Source of the DNA: Desulfofalx alkaliphila DSM 12257
GTDB taxonomy: Bacteria > Bacillota > Desulfotomaculia > Desulfotomaculales > Desulfohalotomaculaceae
DNA: 64,000 nucleotides
Assembly: GCF_000711975.1 (NCBI RefSeq)
Contig: NZ_JONT01000003.1
Span: 1 to 64,000 of the forward strand
Direction of reading: 5' to 3'
The stretch's first letter is position 1. Each line of letters starts with the position of its first letter. This document shows, in pieces, positions 1 to 9,022 of this stretch. The position numbers and the translations under genes are program-made. Below the pieces are notes generated by a model, which saw nothing but the letters and a program-made list of their open reading frames with translations, had not been told where the DNA came from and searched no databases.

Positions 1-2
1 TT

Positions 3-34
3 GTTTCAATCCACGCACCCGTGTGGGGTGCGAC
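3..34 (-). CRISPR. Leader-proximal repeat of a type I-C CRISPR array (array runs off the left edge)
   Basis: A single 32-base unit that reads on the minus strand from GTCGCACCCC to GGATTGAAAC. It has the 5-base loop and the CGCACCC/GGGTGCG stem typical of type I-C repeats and ends in the usual ATTGAAAC. It lies at the leader end, directly downstream of cas2. Only two bases of the first spacer remain inside the window, so the number of spacers cannot be read. The call rests on repeat form plus the adjoining complete I-C cas operon. Confidence 0.93.
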
Positions 35-205
35 AGTATCCGCAAAAAAAATATATACATCAATGGGTAGATATATATAATTCGCGAACATACAAAAGCA
101 AACTTAAAAAAACAGTACTTCTGGCTCTAAAACACTTAAAGGGCTTGTCAAACCAGGGGTTGCGAATCCCTTAGGCAAAACATGTTCGCTTTAGGTTCGC
201 AACAC
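35..205 (-). promoter_or_regulatory. CRISPR leader
   Basis: AT-rich non-coding stretch between the cas2 stop and the first repeat, where array transcription and new spacer insertion should begin. It holds an inverted repeat (GTTGCGAA at 159-166 and TTCGCAAC at 196-203), a further TTCGCGAA palindrome at 81-88, and a direct repeat AACACTTAAA at 131-140 and 201-210. These repeated GCGAA/TTCGC boxes could be binding sites for host factors or Cas1-Cas2; that role is inference. Confidence 0.75.
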
Positions 206-496
206 TTAAATAATCAATACTCCTTCCGGATCATATGAAGTTTTAGCCCCAAAATGTTCCACACGTCTTTTCCAGTTTTTACCTAAGTAATAGTACCTCA
301 AACTGTCGGTTGAGCCGTCTGCAATTTTTTCTAGTTTGTGCCTTAGTTCAGAAAATTGTGCGGGGTCTAATAAACACTCGAAAACAGAGTTTTGTACCCT
401 TTGGCACTTATTAACACATTCTTTGGCAATTAGCCTTAGTCGCTTTTTACCGGCATCAGTTTCGGTATTAACATCATAAGTTATTAAAACCATCAT
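206..496 (-). CDS. cas2: CRISPR-associated endoribonuclease Cas2
   Basis: Cas2 forms the Cas1-Cas2 integrase complex that inserts new spacers at the leader end of the array. The protein begins MMVLITYDV, the first beta strand of the ferredoxin-like Cas2 fold with its conserved Asp, and is about 96 residues long, normal for I-C Cas2. An AGGTGAT Shine-Dalgarno lies 6 bases before the ATG at 496, so I prefer this start to the in-frame ATG at 517. The gene starts just after the cas1 stop at 508 and is the last gene of the operon, next to the leader. Confidence 0.95.
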   Translation of the reverse strand: MMVLITYDVNTETDAGKKRLRLIAKECVNKCQRVQNSVFECLLDPAQFSELRHKLEKIADGSTDSLRYYYLGKNWKRRVEHFGAKTSYDPEGVLII

Positions 497-507
497 AATA
501 ACATCAC

Positions 508-1539
508 CTACTTCCATAAAAATGGAGGGTAAGCATCCAGATCACCCCTTAAATGCCTTGCCAGCAGTAACGATTGCACATATGGCAATAAGCCCAGGCT
601 TATTTTTTCATTTAAAAATGGATGCGTTATTTTCTCTTGTTTTCGTTTTTGCCAAGCCATTAAAACATTCTTTCTTGTATCCGCATCCATCATTACCCCT
701 CCGCTTTCCCTAACAGTAAATCCTTTGCCGGTGATTTGTTTCCTGTTAATTAAAGAAAGCACCAATCTATCCACAAAAAATGCTCTAAATTCTTCCATAA
801 TATCTAAGGCAAGGGATGGTCTCCCGGGCCTTTCCCTATGCAAAAAACCAACATATGGATCCAGTCCTACAGTTTCTAAGGCCGATTGTACATCATGGGC
901 CAGCAGTGTATACAGAAAAGAGAGCAGTGCATTTAAGTTATCTTTAGGCGGCCTTTTATTTCTACCACGCATATAAAAGCTGTCCTTTGAATGTAAAATC
1001 AGTTCATCAAAAACCTCGAAGTATATTTTAGCACAATCGCCTTCAATACCCCTTATTTCCTCTAAGCTACTGCAGTTTTGCAATTGCACCGTGGAATTTT
1101 TAATGTATGTGGATGCCTTCTTTAAAGCATTAACATCCACCTGCCCTGGGTGATCCCGAATGGCCCTTTCAATTACCACCCTTGAATTATTTAGTTTAGC
1201 AATAATACAATTTATCGCTATTGGCACACAATCCGCTTCACTGTCTGACACACGAAACTGTTTTTTCCTTAGCAAAACATTACCATATACACCGCCGGAA
1301 ACCCGTGCCAAAAACCTCCCGTAAGGGCTGACAAAACATAAGCCCACACCGTTTTTAGCACAAAAACCCATTAATGCAGGACTGGCACCTAAAAACCCAA
1401 AACAAACAATACTTTCGATGGTGTGTATTGGTAAGCGAAACTTTTCTTTGCCTTCGATTAAGACAACAACGTTTTCACCGTCCAAAGATAAATATGCCTC
1501 CGGCGTAGTAACATATAAAACATTTAATAATTTTTTCAT
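508..1539 (-). CDS. cas1: CRISPR-associated endonuclease Cas1 (type I-C)
   Basis: Metal-dependent integrase of the adaptation complex. The 343-residue protein has the N-terminal beta domain (about 1-75) and the all-helical catalytic domain. The stretch VGLDPYVGFLHRERPGRPSL (about residues 222-241) contains the conserved His of the active site, followed by LALDIMEEFR with the conserved acidic residues. It is placed between cas4 (2 bases between stop and start) and cas2, the standard I-C order. The start codon follows the cas4 stop closely, which implies translational coupling. Confidence 0.97.
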   Translation of the reverse strand: MKKLLNVLYVTTPEAYLSLDGENVVVLIEGKEKFRLPIHTIESIVCFGFLGASPALMGFCAKNGVGLCFVSPYGRFLARVSGGVYGNVLLRKKQFRVSDSEADCVPIAINCIIAKLNNSRVVIERAIRDHPGQVDVNALKKASTYIKNSTVQLQNCSSLEEIRGIEGDCAKIYFEVFDELILHSKDSFYMRGRNKRPPKDNLNALLSFLYTLLAHDVQSALETVGLDPYVGFLHRERPGRPSLALDIMEEFRAFFVDRLVLSLINRKQITGKGFTVRESGGVMMDADTRKNVLMAWQKRKQEKITHPFLNEKISLGLLPYVQSLLLARHLRGDLDAYPPFLWK

Positions 1540-1541
1540 TG

Positions 1542-2216
1542 CTATTCACGCCCCAAATACCTTTTTATATAACTGTTAACACCGGCTTGTTTCGTGCCTA
1601 GCTTAGGTAGACAAACATTAACAAGCGAGCATGATTTACAGCCTTTGTTATTTGTTAGGGGTTTGGGCGTAATTTGTTTGTTAAAAACACTGTGCATTTG
1701 TTCAGCAAGCCTTACCACTTCATCTCTAAGTTGCTTACCAAACACTATTTTTGTCCGGTGCTTTGTTTTTCCGTAGAAAAGGTATCCATACTCGATGGTG
1801 GTGCTAAGCATCTCTTCAAGGCAAATTGCCTGGGCGCAAAGCTGCACCTGGTCAATAATATCTTTTTTGGGTTTTCCTTTCTTGTACTCCACGGGAATAG
1901 GACGCCATTTTCCTTGGCGCCCATTAAGTGTTATACCTTTTTTCTCATCGGCATAAAATTCTACAAGGTCGGCCACACCAAAAAAACCAAGCTCATACGA
2001 AGAAATGGGCACCGAGCGTGCTGTTAAAACCCCTCCCCTGGATTCAAAAAAATCGGGATTATCGACACGTTCATGTAATTGCTTACCTTCAACGGTATGC
2101 AAGTTTTCAATCCATTGTTTTTCAATGTGTATCAAAGCCCATTGTCTTGGACAGTAGGCAAAGTGTTGAATACCAGACAAAGCCAGAAGGTCTTCATCTT
2201 TATATTTATAAATCAT
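1542..2216 (-). CDS. cas4: CRISPR-associated exonuclease Cas4
   Basis: Cas4 trims and orients prespacers by PAM before integration. The 224-residue protein starts with a YCPRQW motif (first cluster cysteine near residue 22), has a VEYKKGKP nuclease motif near residues 110-117 and ends with three more cysteines in [10 protein letters not shown] (about 194-203), giving the four-cysteine Fe-S site of the family together with a RecB-like nuclease core. Its ATG overlaps the cas7 stop by four bases. Length and order match type I-C. Confidence 0.96.
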   Translation of the reverse strand: MIYKYKDEDLLALSGIQHFAYCPRQWALIHIEKQWIENLHTVEGKQLHERVDNPDFFESRGGVLTARSVPISSYELGFFGVADLVEFYADEKKGITLNGRQGKWRPIPVEYKKGKPKKDIIDQVQLCAQAICLEEMLSTTIEYGYLFYGKTKHRTKIVFGKQLRDEVVRLAEQMHSVFNKQITPKPLTNNKGCKSCSLVNVCLPKLGTKQAGVNSYIKRYLGRE

Positions 2217-3079
2217 AATTTTTCTATTACCGTCACACCCTCAGGCACCTTTGACATGTCAATATCAACAATATAATCGCTGTAGCTACGGGCCGGCCTT
2301 TCGCTGTCTTTTCTCTTTACATTTATTAACTCAAACAATTTGTGTGCGGGAGCATTGCCAAGCTCACTGTCATGCTTAAATACAATTAACTTGCGCACGG
2401 CCATTTTTCCCCTTGCCGCCGAATGGTCATGTTCAAACATGTTGATGATAGATTCCCACAATAGGTCTAAATCGTCCTCTGAAAAACCGGTTGTCTTTTT
2501 AGCCAGGTTTGCAGAAACATAACCCTCAGTTCTATATAAGGCGTAAGGAATAATATGTTTTCTGCCCATTTCGGTTGTTTTGCTTTCAGCGTCTTTTTCA
2601 GTGGTTACCGCCATGCGGGTGATTGTTATTTCCTGGGGTACAATTGGATCTATACTCCTGGCAAAATTAATTTGCACCGGCCCCCTAACTTGTCCGCAAT
2701 TAACCTTAGTGGTCATAACTGCACCAAAGGTGCGCACATCAAAAAAGTTTTTACACATGAAGTCCCTAAGGGAGTCACGGTTTTGTTTTGCCGCTTTTTC
2801 ATCCTTTGGGTCAATGCCTAATCCAATATAGGCTGTTTCATGCTGTTTGTTAAGCACTGCACCCTCTTTAACATAGATTTTATAACCCTCACAATCTTCC
2901 TTTACAATTTCAACGTAGTTTCTGATCTTTCTTTTAAGGCATACATCAGTTACAATGCCGTAACCGGTTTCAGCATCAATTCTTGGCATATTTCCTGCGT
3001 CGGGGTCGCCATTGGGGTTGCCGTTCTCAACATCAAATAAAATTACAAACTCATAACGATTTTTAATAACCTCACTCAC
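2213..3079 (-). CDS. cas7: Cascade backbone protein Cas7c (Csd2)
   Basis: The backbone subunit that polymerises along the crRNA in the I-C effector. The 288-residue protein has the family hallmark [19 protein letters not shown] near residues 15-33, and the later [15 protein letters not shown] block with the ITIT-like strand. It sits between cas8c and cas4; the ATG of cas4 overlaps its stop codon. Length is normal for Csd2. Confidence 0.97.
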   Translation of the reverse strand: MSEVIKNRYEFVILFDVENGNPNGDPDAGNMPRIDAETGYGIVTDVCLKRKIRNYVEIVKEDCEGYKIYVKEGAVLNKQHETAYIGLGIDPKDEKAAKQNRDSLRDFMCKNFFDVRTFGAVMTTKVNCGQVRGPVQINFARSIDPIVPQEITITRMAVTTEKDAESKTTEMGRKHIIPYALYRTEGYVSANLAKKTTGFSEDDLDLLWESIINMFEHDHSAARGKMAVRKLIVFKHDSELGNAPAHKLFELINVKRKDSERPARSYSDYIVDIDMSKVPEGVTVIEKL

Positions 3080-3111
3080 TTTATAATCCCTCCATTTTTA
3101 AAGTATCTTTT

Positions 3112-3459
3112 TTAATTATCAGATTTCTGAAATAAAGCTACCCTTTGATGGTAATATCCCAGTATAAATGTTCCTTGCTGCTCCAGTGTTAAATGAGACG
3201 GGAAATTGGTGATTTTAACCATAATGGACTCAATTCTTCTCTCAATTGCATAACCGTAGTCCGATTTTGATATGTGGTGCTGCGCAAGCTTTAATAGTAT
3301 TGGAAATACAGCCCCGGGGGTTGCGCAGGCAGAGGCGAAATAGCGGTCTTTTATAGTAGCATTTATGCCTGGGTTAGCATCCTGTTGTGCTTTCTCTAAC
3401 ACAGCAAAGAGCCGCCCCAGTAAGTACCCGGTATTGTCTGAATGCTCGTTTAAACTCAC
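3112..3459 (-). CDS. cas11c: Predicted Cas11c small subunit from an internal start within cas8c
   Basis: In studied I-C systems the small subunit is translated from an internal start in cas8c. Here the minus strand carries a perfect AGGAGG at 3473-3468, an 8-base spacer, and GTG at 3459 in the cas8c frame. The product would be 115 residues starting (M)SLNEHSDNTGYLLGRLFAV, all-helical and of the expected size. The Shine-Dalgarno is seen directly; the function follows from the family. An SD inside a coding frame can occur by chance (a Glu-Glu-Val codon run), but its spacing and the product size fit. Confidence 0.8.
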   Translation of the reverse strand: MSLNEHSDNTGYLLGRLFAVLEKAQQDANPGINATIKDRYFASACATPGAVFPILLKLAQHHISKSDYGYAIERRIESIMVKITNFPSHLTLEQQGTFILGYYHQRVALFQKSDN

Positions 3460-4917
3460 CGTTAAAACCTCCTCTAACTTTTTATTTTTATATAGTCTGG
3501 CATTTCTTAGCAGGTAGGCTTTGATTATGGCCACCCTAACATAATTCACCCGCTGAATATTTTTGTCTTTGTCATCCATATCGGTTCTTACTCTGATCAT
3601 GACAGCATTAAAAAGTGATGCCGGGTATGGAGCTCCACTTATAATAGAACGCATTACAGCACCGGCCAAAAGGGGTGGGGCATCCCTGTTGGTGCTCTTT
3701 GGTGAAATTGTTTCATTAAGCATCATCCAGATAGGAATGTTGCTGGGCCGGTTGTCAAAATCCTTTACTATTTCCATATCTTTGTAATGCTGTGCAATTT
3801 TTTCTGTAAACCCACCAAAACTGTCGGAATGAAAAAACCTGATTGAGATGCGGCTTGCGTTGGGTGATAAACCAAGAATGTGGAACTTGGTTTTTGGGTC
3901 AATTTTTCCGTCCAAATCATTTATCCTCTGGCCGGATTTTGCTTTTGTTAATACATCATTAACTAACTGTTCAATATGAGCGTCGCGCTTGTATTCATTA
4001 CTGCCTTTCTTTCCTTCTTGGGTAATTGTAGGATTAAACAGTTCTGCTGCTAAATCTGTATATATTTCTTCAGGGCTTGCGGCCCAGAATACCGTGGTTG
4101 CATCGCCCACTTGAATCTTTTGTTTTTGACTTGAGAGCATATGATTTAACACTGTGGTATAAGCAAAGGCAGTTTTTTTACCCACAGGAGAATTATAGCT
4201 TTGTTTTTTTCCGTATGATTCATAGGACGGTGCATTAAAAGATACTATTGATGCACCACTTGATTGCGCTTTTTTTACGTTTTTTATAACCGGATGCAAC
4301 TTTGCTATTGCTGTATTGGTACCTGTTACAAGGCATTGTCCAAATATATCATCCTCATCTTTTGAGTTATAATCTTCCCACAGTTTTTTAATCTCTTCAT
4401 CATTGTGCAAGTAGCCCGTTGTTCCATCCAATCTAAATACTAAATTGCTGCCCTTCAATATTTCTTCCAAATAATCTTTCAAGGCAGGATGCTGTTTTGA
4501 TTTATCCACCTTCCATTTATCTAAAAAAGCCAACACTGCTTTGGCGGCTTGTCCTCTTGCTGCACCTAAAATTTCATGATGTAATTTCTTAAATGCTTCA
4601 AAAGCATTCTTTGACCGCTTGGGCTTACCTTTGTTGTCAATGCCTAAAACATATGTGCTGTTATCGCACATAAAGTTTGGTGCAATACCTGATGACCGAA
4701 GCTTTTGCTCCGGCACTGTCAATACTCGTAAAAATAGTTTAGTTTTTTTACCCACCTGTTCTTCCACATGCAATGGGATAACATCAAGCAAGTCACCCTC
4801 TGCAGAAATGTTAAGGGCAAAACCAACCTTGGCATTGCTATAACCATAGGGCGGTACCCCGCTTCTTTCATCCCGGGCCAGTATTTCGTAATACTTAGCT
4901 AACTCATTGATGATCAT
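3112..4917 (-). CDS. cas8c: Cascade large subunit Cas8c (Csd1)
   Basis: Large subunit of the type I-C effector, responsible for PAM recognition and Cas3 recruitment. The 601-residue protein opens with INELAKYYEIL followed by PPYGYSNAKV, the standard Csd1 start. Its helical C-terminal part, from about residue 487, is also predicted to be made separately as Cas11c (own entry). cas5c ends 9 bases upstream and cas7 follows after 32 bases. Length and order match the family; no frameshift is seen. Confidence 0.96.
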   Translation of the reverse strand: MIINELAKYYEILARDERSGVPPYGYSNAKVGFALNISAEGDLLDVIPLHVEEQVGKKTKLFLRVLTVPEQKLRSSGIAPNFMCDNSTYVLGIDNKGKPKRSKNAFEAFKKLHHEILGAARGQAAKAVLAFLDKWKVDKSKQHPALKDYLEEILKGSNLVFRLDGTTGYLHNDEEIKKLWEDYNSKDEDDIFGQCLVTGTNTAIAKLHPVIKNVKKAQSSGASIVSFNAPSYESYGKKQSYNSPVGKKTAFAYTTVLNHMLSSQKQKIQVGDATTVFWAASPEEIYTDLAAELFNPTITQEGKKGSNEYKRDAHIEQLVNDVLTKAKSGQRINDLDGKIDPKTKFHILGLSPNASRISIRFFHSDSFGGFTEKIAQHYKDMEIVKDFDNRPSNIPIWMMLNETISPKSTNRDAPPLLAGAVMRSIISGAPYPASLFNAVMIRVRTDMDDKDKNIQRVNYVRVAIIKAYLLRNARLYKNKKLEEVLTVSLNEHSDNTGYLLGRLFAVLEKAQQDANPGINATIKDRYFASACATPGAVFPILLKLAQHHISKSDYGYAIERRIESIMVKITNFPSHLTLEQQGTFILGYYHQRVALFQKSDN

Positions 4918-4926
4918 TGGTTTCTA

Positions 4927-5577
4927 TCACCTCGCTTTCAATAAGTTATTAACATCGATGATGCCGTCTTTCATAATTGCCCTATAAAATATTGGTGTCA
5001 TATCGTTTTCAAAGTCAATATCCCATAGCATCCAGCCTAAATCCATTTCACCGCTGTATATGCTGGTTGGAATTTCATTTTCAATCAACTCAAAGTTTGC
5101 CGCAAATTCCCTTGTTCCCAAGCATGGTTGATGATAACATTGACCTTTTCGCATCCGTCTAAGGGCAACATTATAATGTTTTGCCGGCGTATCCCCCGGC
5201 CCGGCCTGATTAGTCATTTCAAAATGGGCCTCAATAACATACTGTACATCCTTTAACACCAAGGCTGCCCTCTGCTGTCTAATTTCTGAAGCCACCTGAA
5301 ATAATTCTGGGTTATTACCATTCATTGCTTTTTTCACGTTAGTATCGGAAATTTTCTGGCTAACTTCATTTCGCCTTACATTGGTGAATCTTATTTCGTT
5401 GATCACATGGATTTTGTCAATAACCCATTTTATTGCCGGTTTCCAATAAATCGCTTCAATAATGCCCCTGGCCGCTGACGGGGTGATAACATCATAGCTT
5501 ACCCGTTCCACTTTCATCTCAGGCCTGGTAAAACAAGCATAGTCCCCAAACACCTTTAACTTAAATCCATACCCCAC
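4927..5577 (-). CDS. cas5: Cascade subunit and crRNA endonuclease Cas5c (Cas5d)
   Basis: In type I-C, Cas5 replaces Cas6 and cuts pre-crRNA in the repeat, then caps the 5' handle. The 216-residue protein begins GYGFKLKVFGDYACFTRPEM, followed by a VERVSYDVITPSAARGI block, both typical of Cas5c, and contains a REFAANFELIE segment near the middle. It is placed between cas3 (18 bases) and cas8c (9 bases). No cas6 is present in the operon, as expected for this subtype. Confidence 0.96.
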   Translation of the reverse strand: MGYGFKLKVFGDYACFTRPEMKVERVSYDVITPSAARGIIEAIYWKPAIKWVIDKIHVINEIRFTNVRRNEVSQKISDTNVKKAMNGNNPELFQVASEIRQQRAALVLKDVQYVIEAHFEMTNQAGPGDTPAKHYNVALRRMRKGQCYHQPCLGTREFAANFELIENEIPTSIYSGEMDLGWMLWDIDFENDMTPIFYRAIMKDGIIDVNNLLKAR

Positions 5578-5595
5578 CTAACATCCTCCTTTCCC

Positions 5596-7779
5596 TTAAA
5601 TAAAAATACCTTCGCCATAGGTATCCTTCGGAATGATAAGACCTGTCCTTTTATCATAATTGTTTTCAAAATTATCAAGCACAACAAAACCATTGTTGAC
5701 AGTTTTTAAGGCAGCATGTTTTAGCAGTGCTTTATATTCATTTTCATAAACCGATATGGTATACGGTTGCAATTTCCTTGCTAGGCTGCGGGGATAGGGG
5801 CTGTATTTTGCCTCTTCCATTAACTTCCTTGCATCTGCGTTGTAAGGTATTATAATGGAGTAAGTGCTGCTTTCTATCAGTTTGAACCTTTCTGCCGCTG
5901 TTTTAAAATCGAATTCTAACTGAGAACTCCTTTCCTCAAAACACTTAATAATTTTTTCTTTATCTAAGGCTTCGTCGCCCTTAACGTCATATAACATTTT
6001 AAAATAGTAATCTATGGCATCTAAAGAAATGGGGTCCTCGTATCTTCTAAACACCATATCTGCCACCTTTGCAGTTGTTTCCAAATAGCCCCTTATTTTT
6101 GCATATTCTGAAACCGGTTTAAATACATAAACAATACCTGTGGATAAATAGCCCTCCCGGTTACACCTGCCGGCAGATTGAACTATGGAATCAATGCCTG
6201 CAACCGAGCGATATACCACCGGAAAGTCAACATCTACCCCGGCCTCAATCAGTTGTGTGGACACCACCTTGCAGGCTTGTTTATTTCTTAATCGCTGTCT
6301 TATTTCCGAAAGGGTTTCTTGTCTGTGAACAGGGCACATCAAGGTGCTTAAATGAAATGTGTTATCTATTAACTTGTCGTAAATCTCTTTGGCGTGTTTT
6401 CGGGTGTTTACAATACAAAGCACCCGGTCTAATTCCTTTAATTCATCTGCCAATGTATCGTCATCAATCTCGCCTTTTTTTACCACCCTCACTTTTTTAA
6501 AATCTTCATACAGTTGTCTGGGATCATCCATTATTTCCCTAGCTTTTATGCATGAAGGCAGCAGCCCTTTTATTGCCGGTTGTGTTGCTGTGCAAAGCAC
6601 AGCCGTTGATCGGTAATTATGCACAAGCTCTGATATAGCCAGCAGGCATGGTTTTAGGTATTCAACAGGTAACATCTGTGCTTCGTCAAATATAATAACG
6701 CTTTTGGCCAGGTTGTGTATCTTTCTGCATTTAGAGCTTTTGTTTGAAAATAAAGATTCAAAAAATTGCACATTGGTGGTTACCACAATGGGAATATCCC
6801 AATTCTCCGCTGCCAGCTTCAATTTTTCGTTAATGGCTTGTATATCTTCAGAATCTTTATTATCAAATTGATAATTACTGTGGTGTTCTAAAATGTTGTT
6901 GTCCCCTAAAACTTTTTTAAACACCGCTGCATTTTGTTCTATAATGCTGGTATAGGGTATTACATAAATTATTCTTTTGAGATTATTGATTACAGCGTGA
7001 TTCAGTGCAAAGGCAAGGGATGAAAGGGTTTTCCCTCCCCCGGTGGGAACAGTAAGTGTAAATAACCCGGTGGGTGATTTAGCCATCCCTAAGCATCGCT
7101 GCAAAATTTCTTGGCGCCTGGTATTTATTTTTGTTTTATCAGCCTTAAATCCGGTTAAAAACTGATTGAAAGTATTATTCAATTGAGGTATGGAGGCGTT
7201 GTTTCCCCTAGGTTTTAATGTATCTGACATATAGCTCTCAGTGTCAATATAATCAGCATCCACTAAGCAGGAGTAAATCATTCTGATGAAAAAGGATATT
7301 GTAAAGCCTCTGTAATTATCAATTGGTTTGATTGGCAAGTTAAGAAAGGTTTTTTCAGTGGGTAAATCCAGCTCAGTTTTATAGGCACTATAATCCTCAA
7401 GGTCTTCGCCTACTTTTTTGCGGAGTCTTGCCATTAAAGTTCCTTCGGTGGACGCCGCAGTGCCATAGTCGGGCAAGCCGCTGTGGTGCCCGGCTATGCA
7501 GTAGGCCAGCAGTTTACCATATAACTCCCCATATAAATTTATGGCCTCTTGGGCCCCCGCGGTAGAATGGTCAACGTATAAAGAAGCCCCTCGTAGTTTT
7601 TGTTGAAATCTTTCTGAATACTTTCCTAAATCATGCAGCAACCCCGATATAAAGCCAAACCCTTGGGCATTGAATTCTGCAGCATATTTCCCTGCCAAGT
7701 GAGCAGTTTTCTCTAAATGCTCAACCATTGTTTGCCAGGCCTTTTCAGGGTTTTCAGTGGAGTGGGCATAATATTTCAT
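5596..7779 (-). CDS. cas3: CRISPR-associated helicase-nuclease Cas3
   Basis: Degrades target DNA after Cascade binding. With the ATG at 7779 (GGGGGAA about 10 bases upstream; an alternative start lies at 7806) it is 727 residues. The HD nuclease domain is N-terminal, with GLLHDLGKYS near residue 45-54 and a GHHSG motif near 97-101. The SF2 helicase follows: Walker A VPTGGGKT near 243-251, DEAQ box near 365-368, and the motif VI stretch SAGRCNREG. The fused HD-helicase order is normal for I-C. It is the first gene of the operon. Confidence 0.96.
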   Translation of the reverse strand: MKYYAHSTENPEKAWQTMVEHLEKTAHLAGKYAAEFNAQGFGFISGLLHDLGKYSERFQQKLRGASLYVDHSTAGAQEAINLYGELYGKLLAYCIAGHHSGLPDYGTAASTEGTLMARLRKKVGEDLEDYSAYKTELDLPTEKTFLNLPIKPIDNYRGFTISFFIRMIYSCLVDADYIDTESYMSDTLKPRGNNASIPQLNNTFNQFLTGFKADKTKINTRRQEILQRCLGMAKSPTGLFTLTVPTGGGKTLSSLAFALNHAVINNLKRIIYVIPYTSIIEQNAAVFKKVLGDNNILEHHSNYQFDNKDSEDIQAINEKLKLAAENWDIPIVVTTNVQFFESLFSNKSSKCRKIHNLAKSVIIFDEAQMLPVEYLKPCLLAISELVHNYRSTAVLCTATQPAIKGLLPSCIKAREIMDDPRQLYEDFKKVRVVKKGEIDDDTLADELKELDRVLCIVNTRKHAKEIYDKLIDNTFHLSTLMCPVHRQETLSEIRQRLRNKQACKVVSTQLIEAGVDVDFPVVYRSVAGIDSIVQSAGRCNREGYLSTGIVYVFKPVSEYAKIRGYLETTAKVADMVFRRYEDPISLDAIDYYFKMLYDVKGDEALDKEKIIKCFEERSSQLEFDFKTAAERFKLIESSTYSIIIPYNADARKLMEEAKYSPYPRSLARKLQPYTISVYENEYKALLKHAALKTVNNGFVVLDNFENNYDKRTGLIIPKDTYGEGIFI

Positions 7780-7930
7780 AGGTACTATTCCCCCAAAGCT
7801 ACACACCTTTTTTCTTACAGTAACTACTATAATTCTCTTGAATTCTCCGCTATCCTCCTAAATATTTCCTTTTAATTTCGACAAAAAATACAGCTGCCGG
7901 CTTTAGTTTAAATTAATGGGCATAGAAAAA

Positions 7931-7958
7931 AGCCCTGAAAGCAAAATGCTTCAGGGCT
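7931..7958 (-). terminator. Rho-independent terminator after the Panacea antitoxin gene
   Basis: Stem AGCCCTGA/TCAGGGCT with an inner AGC/GCT step, followed on the minus strand by a T run. It separates the toxin-antitoxin pair from the cas operon, so cas3 needs its own promoter in 7780-7930. Confidence 0.88.
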
Positions 7959-7972
7959 CTTTTTAAGCTTAT

Positions 7973-8974
7973 CTAATTATAGAGTTTATTGAAGAGGTCT
8001 GTGCTGTAATCCCTAATGTCAGAAATATTGAGCATACGGTACTTAGATTTTATTTCACTAAAGTATTTAGCGATTAGTTCTTTATCTATTATTCTGTTTG
8101 AACCCTCATTAGCTTTTAAACCCTCCCTAGCAGCTCGCCATGGTTCCTCTGCATGGGTCATTTTTTCTAAAACCTTACCGCTATAGCAGCCAAAATTTCT
8201 AATAATGCTATCCAGAAGTTCTTTTTCTTCAGTGGTCAGTTTTATCTCCCCGTATTCATAACCCTTATCTTCAATGGGATTATAACCGTGGTCTTTGTAC
8301 TTATAATAAACACTTCTGAATACAGGGCCATGCACCCAGGCTTCACAGTCGTCCTCAAATAAATACTCCCCGGTAAAAGCCCGATAAAACCCCTGGGCAT
8401 AGTACAATTGCTTTTGTAGGGCTAAGGGTGTTATATCGGCAGAGTTAGATAGCAGATACCTTACCACATAATCAATTTTTTCTTCCGGTTCACAAATAGT
8501 ATTTCCCGCCAATTCATCCTTTTCCAAAGCACCAATTATCCGTCTGTATGCCACATCTGTAATCCGATCCTTATTCTGCTCCAATATTTCCCTCATATAG
8601 TTTGGGTCCCTAAGAACCCTTTTTAATGTATCAGAGTATTGTTTTGTCGGGATGTCCCCATCTAGGTATCTGGTAAGGGTACCTTCCCCCCAACCTAATA
8701 ATAGGGACAGGGGTCTTTTGCCCACATCATATTTCTCTAATATGAGTTCAATTTCCGCAACAGTAATCAACCCTTCCATTTCCCTATAAGCCTTATCCAA
8801 CATGCTTAAATTATGATCCCGTATATCGGCCACAAAGATTTCACTGCCACAGTCTTTGCAGTACGCCTCTTTACCCATGTATTCAACCTTATTGCCTTTG
8901 ATAATCTTTTCTTTTGGTTCATCTCTGACAGTGTATTCAGCCAGCTCATGGCAGTTCTCACAAAAGGCTAACAT
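7973..8974 (-). CDS. Antitoxin-type regulator: MqsA-like zinc finger and HTH fused to a Panacea (DUF4065/SocA) domain
   Basis: Probably the antitoxin of the pair with the gene at 9023. The 333-residue protein has an N-terminal zinc-binding part (CENC at 5-8, CKDC near 38-41), then a helix-turn-helix region (about 70-130, with PLSLLLGWGEGTLTRYLDG), as in MqsA. Residues about 165-310 form a Panacea domain: LQKQLYYAQGFYRAFTGEYL, then EAWVHGPVFRSVYYKYKDHG. Panacea domains neutralise unrelated toxins and occur fused to DNA-binding modules. Domain order is read directly from the sequence; the neutralising role is inference from the families. A GGGGGGAA Shine-Dalgarno precedes the ATG. The gene is second in a two-gene operon, 48 bases after the toxin gene. 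Confidence 0.85.
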   Translation of the reverse strand: MLAFCENCHELAEYTVRDEPKEKIIKGNKVEYMGKEAYCKDCGSEIFVADIRDHNLSMLDKAYREMEGLITVAEIELILEKYDVGKRPLSLLLGWGEGTLTRYLDGDIPTKQYSDTLKRVLRDPNYMREILEQNKDRITDVAYRRIIGALEKDELAGNTICEPEEKIDYVVRYLLSNSADITPLALQKQLYYAQGFYRAFTGEYLFEDDCEAWVHGPVFRSVYYKYKDHGYNPIEDKGYEYGEIKLTTEEKELLDSIIRNFGCYSGKVLEKMTHAEEPWRAAREGLKANEGSNRIIDKELIAKYFSEIKSKYRMLNISDIRDYSTDLFNKLYN

Positions 8975-9022
8975 TAGGTTTCCCCCCCTTAACCATTGGT
9001 ATAAATCTCATAATCAAACAAT

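Noticed and set aside
1-34. A second CRISPR array elsewhere in the window
   Set aside because: I saw the repeat only at 3-34. The palindromes at 36156-36818 are not spaced like a CRISPR array.
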